Source: Chryseobacterium vrystaatense
GTDB lineage: Bacteria; Bacteroidota; Bacteroidia; Flavobacteriales; Weeksellaceae
Direction: 5' to 3'
Assembly: GCF_000737765.1 (NCBI RefSeq)
Contig: NZ_JPRI01000003.1
Coordinates: 310,001-374,000, forward strand
Length of the DNA: 64,000 nucleotides
How positions within the stretch are numbered: position 1 is the stretch's first letter; each line of letters opens with the position of its first letter. This document shows, one piece after another, positions 1 to 9,658 of the stretch. A program made the translations under genes and the position numbers. The notes under the pieces are model-generated. The model made no database searches and was not told the origin of the DNA. It was given only the letters and a program-made list of their open reading frames with translations.

Positions 1-1982
1 CTCCTTTCGTGAATAAAGAAAAACCAACTCCAATTGATGAAGCATTGAGCATTATCTCCTATCTGAGATATGTATACTACGACACGATAGGAGAACTGTT
101 TACGAAGATCAGAAAGACTTTTGGAAACGGGCATTTCCACCTGCATGAAGATATTATTCAGCTTGGTTTCTGGCCGGGCGGAGATAGAGACGGAAATCCT
201 TTTGTGACGGCTGATGTAACGAAAAGAGTAGCTGAAGAGCTGCGTTCTGCAATTCTGAAATCCTATTACAGCCATTTAAAATTTATCAGAAGAAGACTAA
301 GTTTCAGAGGTGTTTCCGAAGTACTGACCCAATTGAGTGATGAACTTTACGGAGCTATCTTTAACGGAAATGTGATCACTGCAGAAGATATTCTTAAAAA
401 AACCGATGAAGCCGAAAAAATACTGATAAGTGAGCACAACTCTCTGTTTTTAGATCTTCTGGCTAACTTCAGAGACCGGGTGAAAATTTTCGGAACTCAC
501 TTTGCCACGCTGGATATACGCCAGGATAGCAGAGTCCATCAGAAAGTTATTGATGAGGTTTTTGCAAAAATAAATGGAAATACTGAAGCTTCTGAAGAAG
601 AAAAATTCAATAAACTGATTCAGTTTGGTGATAAGGTAGATGCAAACCAGTTTGAAGATATTGTTAAAGATACTTTATTGACCGTTTCACAGGTTTCCGA
701 AATTCAGCATTTGAATGGGCAGAGAGGAATGAACCGATACATTATCTCAAATTCCGATGCTGTAAAAGATGTGATGAATGTATACGCTTTTTTCAAGATC
801 TGTGGCTATCAGGATCAGGAAATCAACATGGATATCGTTCCGCTTTTTGAAACGATGGAGGGACTTGCCAATTCTGAAAATGTAATGAACGAGCTTTATC
901 AGAATCCGGTATATAAAAAGCATCTTGAAAGAAGAGGAAACCAACAGACCATTATGCTCGGCTTTTCAGACGGCACGAAAGATGGTGGATATTTGAAAGC
1001 CAACTGGGAGATTTATAAAGCGAAAGAACTCCTGACTAAACTTTCCGTTCAGAATGGAATCAAAGTGGTATTTTTTGATGGCAGAGGCGGTCCACCCGCA
1101 AGAGGAGGAGGGAAAACTCACGATTTCTATGCTTCACAGGGAAATACAATTGCCAATAATAAAATTGAGTTGACCATTCAGGGACAAACGATCACCAGTA
1201 TTTTTGGAAATAAAGAACAGGCCAAATACAATTTTGAACAGCTTCTGACTGCCGGAGTTGAAAATGATGTCTTTAAAAATTCAAAAAAAGACCTGACCGA
1301 CAAAGAAAGAAAACTGATCACCGAACTGGCAGATATCAGTTATAAAAAATATTCAGATCTGAAAGCTCACCCTATGTTTGTGCCTTATCTTCAGGAAATG
1401 AGCACGCTGGAATATTATGGTAAAACCAATATCGGAAGTCGACCGTCCAAAAGAGGAAATGGCAGCGAACTGAAATTTGAAGATCTTAGAGCGATCCCTT
1501 TTGTAGGATCATGGTCACAGCTAAAGCAGAATGTTCCGGGATTCTTCGGATTCGGATTTGCAATGCAGCAGATGAAAGAACAGGGAAGACTGGAAGAGGT
1601 AAGAGAACTGTATAAAGGTTCCGATTTCTTTAAAACATTGGTGCTGAATTCGATGATGAGCATGAACAAATCTTATTTTCCACTAACATATTACATTAAA
1701 AAGAATCCAAAATTCGGAGAATTCTGGAATGTACTTTTTGACGAATATACGCTGTCAAGAGATATTATGTTGGAACTTACGGGTTTCAAAATGCTGCAGG
1801 AAGAAGATCCTCTTTCCAGGAAATCGGTGAAAATCCGTGAGAAGATTGTACTTCCGCTGTTGAGTATCCAGCAGTATGCGTTGATGAAAATTCAGAAAGG
1901 AGAGGGAAATAAGGATGCTTACGAAAAGCTGGTCACCAGATCATTATTCGGAAATATTAATGCAAGCAGAAACTCAGCTTAA
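1..1982 (+). CDS. ppc: Phosphoenolpyruvate carboxylase, 5' end outside the window
   Basis: This enzyme carboxylates phosphoenolpyruvate with bicarbonate to oxaloacetate, an anaplerotic step in the cytosol. The reading frame is open from the first bases, so the N-terminal part, roughly 200 residues judging from the usual 850-950 residue family length, lies upstream of the window. Visible family landmarks are GGDRDGNP about 50 residues in, a QDSR motif, the PEP-site stretch MLGFSDGTKDGG, and the catalytic glycine loop FFDGRGGPPARGGG. The C-terminus ends in GNINASRNSA, close to the family's usual QNTG-type end. It is followed directly by a rho-independent terminator. No frameshift is seen, and the identification is secure. 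Confidence 0.97.
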   Translation, partial: PFVNKEKPTPIDEALSIISYLRYVYYDTIGELFTKIRKTFGNGHFHLHEDIIQLGFWPGGDRDGNPFVTADVTKRVAEELRSAILKSYYSHLKFIRRRLSFRGVSEVLTQLSDELYGAIFNGNVITAEDILKKTDEAEKILISEHNSLFLDLLANFRDRVKIFGTHFATLDIRQDSRVHQKVIDEVFAKINGNTEASEEEKFNKLIQFGDKVDANQFEDIVKDTLLTVSQVSEIQHLNGQRGMNRYIISNSDAVKDVMNVYAFFKICGYQDQEINMDIVPLFETMEGLANSENVMNELYQNPVYKKHLERRGNQQTIMLGFSDGTKDGGYLKANWEIYKAKELLTKLSVQNGIKVVFFDGRGGPPARGGGKTHDFYASQGNTIANNKIELTIQGQTITSIFGNKEQAKYNFEQLLTAGVENDVFKNSKKDLTDKERKLITELADISYKKYSDLKAHPMFVPYLQEMSTLEYYGKTNIGSRPSKRGNGSELKFEDLRAIPFVGSWSQLKQNVPGFFGFGFAMQQMKEQGRLEEVRELYKGSDFFKTLVLNSMMSMNKSYFPLTYYIKKNPKFGEFWNVLFDEYTLSRDIMLELTGFKMLQEEDPLSRKSVKIREKIVLPLLSIQQYALMKIQKGEGNKDAYEKLVTRSLFGNINASRNSA

Positions 1983-1994
1983 TAATAAATACTA

Positions 1995-2022
1995 CGCCTC
2001 TCCATTGAGAGGCGTTTTCTTT
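1995..2022 (+). terminator. Rho-independent terminator after ppc
   Basis: An 8-bp perfect stem (CGCCTCTC / GAGAGGCG) with a 4-base CATT loop is followed by TTTTCTTTT. It begins 12 bases after the ppc stop codon. Confidence 0.9.
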
Positions 2023-2093
2023 TGTTGGATTTAGATTGGACAAAAACCTGTTTCTATCGAATAGATTTGACAGACTTACTGAAAAAGTCCTTA

Positions 2094-3698
2094 TTATTCC
2101 TTCAGGAACTTCTCATAAAAAGTTTGGTTTTTCGCCTGAATTTTCAGATAGTAAGTTCCTTTAGGGAAATCTTCCACTTGTATGGATTTCTGACCGTAGC
2201 TGTTTCTGATTAGTTTTCCTAAGTTATCATATACTTCCAATGAGATAATTTCAATTTCAGAGGCTACATTCAGAATACTTTTGACAGGATTCGGGAAGAT
2301 TGCAAATTTTTGTTTTTTTACCATTTCAGAGGTATTCAGTACCTGATTATAAACGTTTCCGAAATTCAGAATGCCATATCCCATCTGGTCCGTATGACCC
2401 GGATACAGTGAAGCGGTTTGTCTCAGTTTCGTTCTCATCAGTTCTCTGTTCATTGATGGAAAGGCCTGCATGAAACAGGCGACACCACCGGCAGCGATAG
2501 GTGTTGCAATAGATGTCCCGTTTACAGATGTTAAAGTGCTGTTTGTAACTGTTGCAGAAGCGGTTCCTCTCGAACTTCCATCAGGTTTTACCACCCCAAG
2601 GGAATTGGGGCCGTACGAAGAAAATCCTGAAGAATTCCCTGCCGAATCTACAGAACCTATGCTGAATACCTTGGGATTATCTGCCGGGGTCATAATATAA
2701 TGCCAGGTCTGCAATCCTGCATTTCCGGCGGCGGCGAGCACAAAAATTCCTTTGTCAGCTGCTATTCCGGCAGCTTTTGTAATGAAAGAAGTATTTCCGT
2801 TCATATCTGCATAGGTATAACTATATCTTGGGTCATCAAAAACGTTATATCCGAGAGATGCAGTAATTATATCGACTCCTTTTCTGTCTGCTTCTTCTGC
2901 GGCTTCTATCCAGTACAGTTCTTCTTCAGGAACTTCTCCTACAGAATTTTCGCTTCGGTAGAGATAAAAATCAGCATCCGGAGCAGACCCTACAAAAATA
3001 TCTTTGATATAGCCTCCGATGGCCCCTAATACCGCAGATCCGTGATTGCTGATAGAAGTACTGTAAACATTATTGGTTTTGGTGACAAAATCATAGACAC
3101 CTTTGATCTGGTTGTTGGTTCTGAGCCTTTCAAAAGCTGTTCCGGTATCTACGTAAGGAAAACCGGCATCAATGACCGCAATGGATATTCCGGTGCCTGT
3201 ATATCCGGCAAGATGCAATGGTCTTATATTGATCTGGTCGATCTGTGCTGAACCTGAACCGTAGTCAAAAACAGTTAGGGTCTTTTGAGTATCAGATGAG
3301 GTGTTCCATTTGTTTGAAGCCGCTGCTTTAGGAACAGATGGATTATTCTTAGCAAAACGCCCTACCGATAATACGTAGGGTTGCGACTGAAGAGTAGTTA
3401 TTTGTACTGGAGTGGCATTTACAGCTGCTCCATTGAGCCATTTTGAATAATCTGTAACGGTAAAACCAAGATTCTGAAGATTCTGAATGTATGATTGTTC
3501 AATAGGAGCATCCTGATCGTTCAGAGGAATGCCTAGTGAAGTACGTCTGTTGAGGGATTTTTGAGTTAATTCCGAAAGTGGATTAGCGTAAAAAGCTGCT
3601 TTGTTCGGTTTGTCTGTAAAATAGACAAAAACAAGCTCTGTCTGTGCATTTACGGTAAAGTAACCCGCTAGAAAACAAAAGAGTAAAAGTTTTTTCAT
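2094..3698 (-). CDS. Secreted subtilisin-like serine protease (S8) with T9SS sorting domain
   Basis: Predicted extracellular or cell-surface protease. Residues 1-19 form a Sec signal peptide ending in VNAQ. The S8 catalytic triad is recognisable as Asp177 (AVIDAGF), His219 (SNHGSAV) and Ser396 (NGTSIATP), with the oxyanion Asn in AAAGNAG near residue 326. Residues 20-120 may be the propeptide, since they lack S8 motifs. The last 75 residues start with FAIFPNPV and end in a beta-rich segment with KGTYYLKI, the hallmark of type A T9SS C-terminal domains, so the protein should cross the outer membrane through the PorU/GldKLMN machinery (family knowledge). It is monocistronic and divergent from the aminotransferase gene. 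The substrate is unknown. Confidence 0.92.
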   Translation of the reverse strand: MKKLLLFCFLAGYFTVNAQTELVFVYFTDKPNKAAFYANPLSELTQKSLNRRTSLGIPLNDQDAPIEQSYIQNLQNLGFTVTDYSKWLNGAAVNATPVQITTLQSQPYVLSVGRFAKNNPSVPKAAASNKWNTSSDTQKTLTVFDYGSGSAQIDQINIRPLHLAGYTGTGISIAVIDAGFPYVDTGTAFERLRTNNQIKGVYDFVTKTNNVYSTSISNHGSAVLGAIGGYIKDIFVGSAPDADFYLYRSENSVGEVPEEELYWIEAAEEADRKGVDIITASLGYNVFDDPRYSYTYADMNGNTSFITKAAGIAADKGIFVLAAAGNAGLQTWHYIMTPADNPKVFSIGSVDSAGNSSGFSSYGPNSLGVVKPDGSSRGTASATVTNSTLTSVNGTSIATPIAAGGVACFMQAFPSMNRELMRTKLRQTASLYPGHTDQMGYGILNFGNVYNQVLNTSEMVKKQKFAIFPNPVKSILNVASEIEIISLEVYDNLGKLIRNSYGQKSIQVEDFPKGTYYLKIQAKNQTFYEKFLKE

Positions 3699-3739
3699 GA
3701 AGTTATTTTTTATAAAGATAAAACAAAATGAATAAAATT

Positions 3740-3769
3740 TTTGAAAGGATTTTAAATTCCTTATTTTTA
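3740..3769 (+). promoter_or_regulatory. Bacteroidetes-type promoter for the aminotransferase gene
   Basis: TTTG (3740-3743), 18 bases, then TATTTTTA (3762-3769), one base off the TAnnTTTG consensus. It lies downstream of the first in-frame ATG at 3728, which argues that translation starts at 3785. Confidence 0.55.
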
Positions 3770-3784
3770 CACAAATATTTATTT

Positions 3785-4909
3785 ATGAAAAAAATTCAGA
3801 TGGTTGACTTGCAAAGTCAGTATTACAAAATAAAGAATGATGTAGATAATGCAGTTTTAAATGTAATGGATTCTGCGGCTTTTATTAACGGCCCTGAGGT
3901 AAAGTCTTTCCAGAATGAATTGGAATCTTATTTAGATGTAAAGCATGTGATCCCGTGTGCTAACGGAACGGATGCTTTACAGATCGCGCTGATGGCTTTG
4001 GACCTGAAAGAGGGAGACGAAGTGATCACTGCTGATTTTACTTTTGCTGCTACAGTAGAAGTGATTCATCTGCTTAAACTGAAATCAGTATTGGTAGATG
4101 TAGATTACGATACATTCACAATCTCTACAGAAGAGATCAGAAAAGCAATCACACCAAAAACAAAAGCAATTATTCCGGTTCATATTTTCGGACAGTGTGC
4201 CAATATGGAAGAGATTCTTAAAATTGCAGAAGAACACAATCTTTTTGTAATTGAAGATAATGCTCAGGCGATAGGAGCAGAGTATACATTTTCGGATGGA
4301 ACTCAGAAATATGCAGGAACAATGGCAACGGTAGGAACTACTTCATTTTTTCCTTCTAAAAACTTAGGTTGCTATGGTGACGGGGGTGCAATTACGACCA
4401 ACAATGATGAACTGGCACACCGTTTAAGAGGAATCGTAAACCACGGAATGTACGAAAGATACTATCATGATGAGGTAGGAGTAAATTCAAGACTTGACAG
4501 TATTCAGGCTGCCGTGTTAAGAAAAAAACTTCCTCACCTGGATTCTTACAATGAAGCGAGAAGAAAAGCAGCAGATTATTATGACGAAGCATTTGCAGAT
4601 CTTAAAGATATCCTTACGCCGGAAAGAGCTGAGAATTCTACCCACGTATTCCACCAGTATACATTGAGAGTTTTGAACGGAAAACGTAATGAACTTCAAA
4701 AATTCCTTACAGAAAAAGAAATTCCTGCAATGATTTATTATCCTGTGGCATTAAGAAAGCAGAAAGCATATTATCAGGAAAGCAATGATGCTGATTTTGT
4801 AAATACAGATAAACTTCTTGATCAGGTGATTTCCCTGCCGATGCATACGGAATTAGACGAAGAGCAGCTGAAGTATATTACAGATGCGGTGATTGAGTTT
4901 ATGAAATAG
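3785..4909 (+). CDS. DegT/DnrJ/EryC1 family sugar aminotransferase
   Basis: PLP-dependent aminotransferase that transfers an amino group, usually from glutamate, onto a keto sugar nucleotide for cell-envelope polysaccharides. The PLP-binding lysine is Lys192 in FFPSKNLGCYGDGG, the family signature, and IEDNAQA near 156-162 holds the cofactor-binding Asp. The 374-residue length is normal. I chose ATG 3785 over an upstream ATG at 3728 because the likely promoter overlaps the upstream codons and MKKIQMVDLQSQ matches the family N-terminus. The N-terminal half is closest in style to WlbC/WbpE-type enzymes (3-amino-glucuronate synthesis), but the exact sugar cannot be assigned. A small membrane protein gene follows after one base, then galE, suggesting a sugar-nucleotide operon. 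Confidence 0.9.
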   Translation: MKKIQMVDLQSQYYKIKNDVDNAVLNVMDSAAFINGPEVKSFQNELESYLDVKHVIPCANGTDALQIALMALDLKEGDEVITADFTFAATVEVIHLLKLKSVLVDVDYDTFTISTEEIRKAITPKTKAIIPVHIFGQCANMEEILKIAEEHNLFVIEDNAQAIGAEYTFSDGTQKYAGTMATVGTTSFFPSKNLGCYGDGGAITTNNDELAHRLRGIVNHGMYERYYHDEVGVNSRLDSIQAAVLRKKLPHLDSYNEARRKAADYYDEAFADLKDILTPERAENSTHVFHQYTLRVLNGKRNELQKFLTEKEIPAMIYYPVALRKQKAYYQESNDADFVNTDKLLDQVISLPMHTELDEEQLKYITDAVIEFMK

Positions 4910-4910
4910 A

Positions 4911-5279
4911 ATGAAAAATAAGATATTTAAGTATAGGCTGGTTTATTATTTAGCTATAATGACTAGCCTTGTATTCTTTTTAATATCATCATATAGAATT
5001 TTTGGATTATTCGAAAATTTTAATTTAATAAGCTTTGCAATCATTATAACTTCCGTTATTATTAATTTATTTGCATTTATTAATTTAATTGAAAAATATG
5101 CTAAAGCTATTTTATTTCTAAACCTTAGTTTGTTTTTGTTTATAGGAGTTACTTTACTATATCTTCATTTTAAATTTTTAATTTTATTAATACTAATTTT
5201 AATTATTGTAAATGTTTTTAAAGTGGATAAGCATACAAAGGTTGAGGAAATAGACAACATAGGAAAACACGAAGATTAA
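4911..5279 (+). CDS. Small polytopic membrane protein of unknown function
   Basis: The 122 codons begin one base after the aminotransferase stop and end 18 bases before galE, so the gene is probably co-transcribed. The product is almost entirely hydrophobic, with about four membrane segments (roughly residues 12-30, 40-60, 65-80 and 83-105) and a short charged C-terminal tail (KVDKHTKVEEIDNIGKHED). The DNA is much richer in A+T than its neighbours, which can reflect hydrophobic codons or recent acquisition. I do not recognise a family. A role in envelope sugar export or modification is only a guess from position. Confidence 0.65.
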   Translation: MKNKIFKYRLVYYLAIMTSLVFFLISSYRIFGLFENFNLISFAIIITSVIINLFAFINLIEKYAKAILFLNLSLFLFIGVTLLYLHFKFLILLILILIIVNVFKVDKHTKVEEIDNIGKHED

Positions 5280-5297
5280 ATAATTTATTACAAAAAA

Positions 5298-6317
5298 ATG
5301 GCAGTACTTGTTACAGGCGGACTTGGATACATCGGTTCACACACAGTGGTAGAACTTCTTAATGACGGTTTTGAAGTGGTTATTGTAGACGATTTATCAA
5401 ACTCGGAGAGGTTTATTTTAAAGAATATTGAAGAAATTACAGGTAAAAAACCATTTTTTTACCCTTTTGATTTAAGACGCAGAGAACTCCTTACTCAGGT
5501 TTTTGATGCCCATAAGATTGAAGGATGTATTAATTTTGCAGCTTCCAAGGCAGTGGGAGAGAGCCAGCTAAAACCAGTGGATTATTATGAAAACAATTTA
5601 TTCACGCTGATCAATATCCTTCAGGAATTCAAGGAAAGAGGTATTTCTAATTTTATATTCAGTTCTTCCTGTACGGTGTATGGACAGGCTGAAAAAATGC
5701 CGATTGATGAAAACGCACCACTGAAAATTCCGGAAAGTGTGTATGGTAAGACCAAACAGATGGGAGAGGAAATTATAACTGACTTTGCAAAAGCTTATGG
5801 TAGAAAAATTTCTTTGCTTAGATATTTTAACCCGATTGGTGCTCATCCATCTGGGAAATTAGGTGAACTTCCAATGGGCATTCCTAATAATTTGGTTCCT
5901 TACGTGATGCAGACCGCAGCAGGAATCCGTGAGAGACTTAACATTTGGGGTGATGACTATGATACCGAAGATGGAACACCAGTACGTGATTATATCTACG
6001 TAGTTGATCTTGCCAAAGCTCACGTAAGTGCCTTGAAAAAGCTGATGCAAATTGGTGATGAAACAATAATTGATATCTTTAATCTGGGAACAGGAAAAGG
6101 AGTATCGGTACTTGAAGTGGTGAAAGCTTTTGAAATCGCTAATGATGTCAAGGTTCCTTACCAGATCTGTGCAAGAAGAGAAGGGGATATTACTGTGGCT
6201 TACGCGAATGTAGATAAGGCCGAAAAAGAACTTCACTGGAAATCAGAAACATCATTGGAAGAATCATTGAAAACAGTCTGGAAATGGCAGCTTTATCTGG
6301 ATTCTCAGACCGTTTAA
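5298..6317 (+). CDS. galE: UDP-glucose 4-epimerase
   Basis: Interconverts UDP-glucose and UDP-galactose (or the N-acetyl forms) with bound NAD. The Rossmann motif GGLGYIGSH is at residues 7-15. The extended-SDR catalytic set is present as Ser in FSSSCTVYG and Tyr/Lys in ESVYGKTK. RYFNPIGAHPSG is the GalE substrate loop. The 339-residue length is standard. It lies third in a probable sugar-nucleotide operon with the aminotransferase. A gap of about 100 bases separates it from the next gene. Confidence 0.95.
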   Translation: MAVLVTGGLGYIGSHTVVELLNDGFEVVIVDDLSNSERFILKNIEEITGKKPFFYPFDLRRRELLTQVFDAHKIEGCINFAASKAVGESQLKPVDYYENNLFTLINILQEFKERGISNFIFSSSCTVYGQAEKMPIDENAPLKIPESVYGKTKQMGEEIITDFAKAYGRKISLLRYFNPIGAHPSGKLGELPMGIPNNLVPYVMQTAAGIRERLNIWGDDYDTEDGTPVRDYIYVVDLAKAHVSALKKLMQIGDETIIDIFNLGTGKGVSVLEVVKAFEIANDVKVPYQICARREGDITVAYANVDKAEKELHWKSETSLEESLKTVWKWQLYLDSQTV

Positions 6318-6422
6318 AATAAGAGAACTTAAAAAACAAATTACAAAATCATTTTCTTCAGTCTTCACTTTTTTATTAAAGTAAAGAAATGCTGACTGTC
6401 ACGAAATATTAATTGAAATAGT

Positions 6423-6875
6423 ATGAAAACACAGAAAATAGGTATTACATTTTCCTCATTTGACCTGCTTCATGCGGGACACATCAAAATGCTTGAAGAA
6501 GCTAAAACAGTGTGCGATTATTTAATTGTAGGGCTTCAGATCGATCCGTCTCATGACCGTCCGAATAAAAATAGACCGAGCCAGACTATTGTAGAAAGAT
6601 ATATCCAGTTAAAGGCTGTGAATGCCGTTGATGAGATTATCCCTTATTATACAGAAGAAGATCTGCAGGATATTTTAAAGTCCTTTGTGATCGACGTAAG
6701 AATCATAGGTGATGATTATATGGACAGAGATTTTACAGGAAAGAGGTATTGCGAAGAAAAAGGAATTGAGATCTTTTACAACAAAAGAGATCACAGGTTT
6801 TCCACGAGCGACCTGAGAAGAAGGATATATGAAGCAGAAAAAGAAAAATTTGAACAGACAGAGACTGTAAAATAA
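6423..6875 (+). CDS. Cytidylyltransferase-like nucleotidyltransferase
   Basis: A 150-residue single-domain nucleotidyltransferase with the HxGH signature in FDLLHAGHIKML (residues 13-24) and a modified ISTS-type motif, HRFSTSDLRRRI, near the C-terminus. Size and layout fit the glycerol-3-phosphate cytidylyltransferase (TagD)/RfaE C-domain group, which charges a phosphorylated alcohol or sugar with CTP or ATP. The exact substrate is not decidable from sequence alone. Its position after galE and the aminotransferase supports a role in envelope polysaccharide or lipid head-group synthesis. A bidirectional terminator follows. Confidence 0.85.
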   Translation: MKTQKIGITFSSFDLLHAGHIKMLEEAKTVCDYLIVGLQIDPSHDRPNKNRPSQTIVERYIQLKAVNAVDEIIPYYTEEDLQDILKSFVIDVRIIGDDYMDRDFTGKRYCEEKGIEIFYNKRDHRFSTSDLRRRIYEAEKEKFEQTETVK

Positions 6876-6880
6876 AAAAA

Positions 6881-6912
6881 ATCCCGAAAAATATTTTTCG
6901 GGATTTTTTGTG
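6881..6912. terminator. Bidirectional terminator between convergent genes
   Basis: A 26-base perfect palindrome (6881-6906) with core AATCCCGAAAAAT and its complement has A runs on the left and T runs on the right. It can therefore end transcription of both the cytidylyltransferase gene (+) and the receptor gene (-). Confidence 0.9.
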
Positions 6913-6920
6913 TATTCATA

Positions 6921-9488
6921 TTACATTGGAACTTGTTGGTCGTCGCCAGTTGCATTAGAGTTAATATCTTTTTTCCTTTTAGGCTGTTCTACCTTCTCAC
7001 CTTGTTTGAATCTATAGGTCAGAGAAACTGAAAACTGTCTCGGTTGCCATTGCATATAAGAATCTCTTACACTGTTCGCTGTATATGTCGTAGATCTCAT
7101 GGATCTGGTATTGAAAATATCCTGAACATTAAATGCTAAAGTTCCATCGCCTTTCCAAATTGTTTTGGAGGCACCGAAGTTGATCGCATACATATCTTTT
7201 CTATCCTGATAAGCCGTGTTCTGGGCCCCTCTGTAGAATCCCTGTACCTGGAAACTGAATGTTTTATCAACTTTAATTGTTGAAGAAAGTCTTGCTCTTG
7301 TTGAAAAACCTTTACCATTAAAATCAGCAACAGCCTGAATGGGTTTACCATCTTTATCAAAGGTGTCATATAGAGTGCTTCCTTTTGTATTGTAACCAAA
7401 AAGATCTACATTTCCTAAGAATTTCAACCAACTTGTTGCATCCCAGTTGAAATTTAAATCTAAACCGAAACGGTCATCGGTACCGAGATTAATTGGTTTT
7501 GTATGAGATACAATACGCTCGCGTTCAACCAGATTAGCATCAAGATATGTTTCTTTCAGATTGAATACCAGCATTTTTGTGTCATCAGTCTGATGTCTGT
7601 AGTACAAGGTCGGGTTGATTGTAAATTTCTTTTTTGAAATGCTATACCCAAATTCGAAGGAGTCTACGTACGATGGATTAAGATTAATATTTCCATCAAA
7701 AATATTTTGATTATCATTATAGTTCGGGTTAGGAATCATAAAGAATGATCTTGGGCGGTCAATTCTTCTTGTATAGTTCACCAACAACTGATTATCCTTT
7801 GCAAATTCATAACTTAAATAAACGCTTGGAAATAAATTATTATAGTTTTTGGTTGTAGCAAGGAGCGGCTTCGTAGGATCAAGGTTTTGGTAATTAATAT
7901 CTACTCTGGATAATTCATCCCTTACGCCTAACTGATATCCTAATTTACCTATTTTGCTTTTGAACTGTAAATAAAAAGCATTGAAAGTCTCCTTATAGGT
8001 GGCATCATAAGTATATGGCTTAAGGAAGCTTAAGGTTGGAGCCTGAACGGTACTCTGAAAAACTTCATTACTATAATCATTCGTATTGATGTCTATTCTG
8101 TAACCTGCCTCTAACTTTGAATTGTCACCAATCGGCAATTCATAATCAGCTTTACCTATAACCGATTTGTTAATTGTGTTTTGGTTAACAATATTGTTTA
8201 GTAAAAATGCGCCATTTTGAGTTTCATTAATGTTTGTATCATTGTATGATCTGCTCCTTTGTAAGCTTAATGATAACGATAGATTCTGACCTTTGTCATC
8301 AAATTTATGATCTAAACCAAAATCTCCCTGGAAGGCTAAATTATTATTGGTTCCAAAAGTTGATCTGTTAGAAACACTATTCGGATCTGTGAAATAAGAA
8401 TATTTATAATCAATGTTTCCAATATTCTCACTGTCAAAAGTTCTTACAGTTCCTGAAGCATTTACCGATGTCTTTTCAGAAATATCATAAACTATACCTG
8501 CAGAAGCATTATAGTTATTGTTTTTACTCTTCGTTTCAGAATCCTGATTTCTGGTAACTAAATCACTGCTTTTCGCTGCATTCGTGAAAAAATCATCTGT
8601 CCTGGTTGTATTTTTAGACTCTCTGTAGCCTCCACCGCCATTTAGAAACCATGTAAAGTTTCCTTTTCTCCAGTTTAGGTTAGCATTCAGATTGGTTTGA
8701 GGAAGATATCCTAAAGTTCCGATCACACTTCCATTGAACCCCGTCTTCTTACTTTTCTTTAAAATAATATTTAGAATACCTGCTGTTCCGCTTGCTTCAA
8801 ATTTAGAAGAAGGATTGGTGATCACTTCAATTCTATCGATCTGATCTGCAGGAATACTTTGAAGAGCATTGGCACCATCATCTATTCCCAGTAAAGCAGA
8901 CGGTTTTCCGTTAATCAGGAATCTTACATTGGAGCTACCTCTCATCGAAACGGTGCCGTCCGTATCCACAGAAACAGAAGGGACATTAGAAAGGACATCC
9001 TGAAGATTTCCCCCTTTACTTACAATATCCTGAGAAGGGTCGTAAGTTCTTTTATCAAGTTCTACTTTATAAGGTTTCGTGGCTGCCGCTGTGATAACGA
9101 CACCCTGTATTTCCTGTGTTTTACCGTCTATACTGGTTGTTGCTTCGGGTTGTATAGATAAAGCTCCGATATTTCCTGCTCCGGCAATATTTTTGTTAAC
9201 GATGCTCTTCTTGTAGTCAATAGCTTCTACTGTAATGTCGTAATTTCCGGGAGCTAATTCCAGTTTATACTGTCCTTTTTCGTCGGTGAGCACAGCATCG
9301 CTTAATGACTTGTTCGCTTTATTGCTAAACGTCACAGAAGCATAGGGAACCGGTTGGTTTTGTTTGTTGACAATCATTCCCGTAATGCCTGCTTTCTCCT
9401 GAGCAAATGCCATAGCAGCTGCAGAAAGTACAAAAGTAAGCGCCAGCGTTTTTTTTGTGAAAATGTTGACAATTTCCGTCTGATTCAT
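6921..9488 (-). CDS. Outer-membrane beta-barrel receptor, TonB-dependent type
   Basis: An 855-residue outer-membrane protein. A signal peptide ends around residue 29 (AMAFAQ). Residues 32-115 form a carboxypeptidase-D regulatory-like beta-sandwich (ITGMIVNKQNQPVPYASV), common on Bacteroidetes receptors. Residues about 130-250 are a plug domain (QDVLSNVPSVSV, SMRGSSNVRFLINGKP, IDRIEVITNPSSKFEASG). The remainder is a barrel of the outer-membrane beta-barrel family 3 kind, ending in FSVSLTYRFKQGE plus a polar tail. No SusD partner or iron gene is next to it, so the ligand is unknown. It is monocistronic with a 170-base upstream gap. Confidence 0.9.
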   Translation of the reverse strand: MNQTEIVNIFTKKTLALTFVLSAAAMAFAQEKAGITGMIVNKQNQPVPYASVTFSNKANKSLSDAVLTDEKGQYKLELAPGNYDITVEAIDYKKSIVNKNIAGAGNIGALSIQPEATTSIDGKTQEIQGVVITAAATKPYKVELDKRTYDPSQDIVSKGGNLQDVLSNVPSVSVDTDGTVSMRGSSNVRFLINGKPSALLGIDDGANALQSIPADQIDRIEVITNPSSKFEASGTAGILNIILKKSKKTGFNGSVIGTLGYLPQTNLNANLNWRKGNFTWFLNGGGGYRESKNTTRTDDFFTNAAKSSDLVTRNQDSETKSKNNNYNASAGIVYDISEKTSVNASGTVRTFDSENIGNIDYKYSYFTDPNSVSNRSTFGTNNNLAFQGDFGLDHKFDDKGQNLSLSLSLQRSRSYNDTNINETQNGAFLLNNIVNQNTINKSVIGKADYELPIGDNSKLEAGYRIDINTNDYSNEVFQSTVQAPTLSFLKPYTYDATYKETFNAFYLQFKSKIGKLGYQLGVRDELSRVDINYQNLDPTKPLLATTKNYNNLFPSVYLSYEFAKDNQLLVNYTRRIDRPRSFFMIPNPNYNDNQNIFDGNINLNPSYVDSFEFGYSISKKKFTINPTLYYRHQTDDTKMLVFNLKETYLDANLVERERIVSHTKPINLGTDDRFGLDLNFNWDATSWLKFLGNVDLFGYNTKGSTLYDTFDKDGKPIQAVADFNGKGFSTRARLSSTIKVDKTFSFQVQGFYRGAQNTAYQDRKDMYAINFGASKTIWKGDGTLAFNVQDIFNTRSMRSTTYTANSVRDSYMQWQPRQFSVSLTYRFKQGEKVEQPKRKKDINSNATGDDQQVPM

Positions 9489-9658
9489 AAGGTATTTTTT
9501 GTGTAAAATCGTAAGATTATAACCCGAAATATTGTGAAATCATTAATTGGGTTGATTTTCAAAATATTGCGATTTATGTATTATTTATAGATGTATAAGT
9601 CGTGCTTAAGTGTTAAAAGTTAATTGTAGTATTGTTAAAAAAAAGTTAAATTAGTTTT

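Noticed and set aside
3728..3784. N-terminal extension of the aminotransferase
   Set aside because: The extra 19 codons overlap the likely promoter and do not match the family start.
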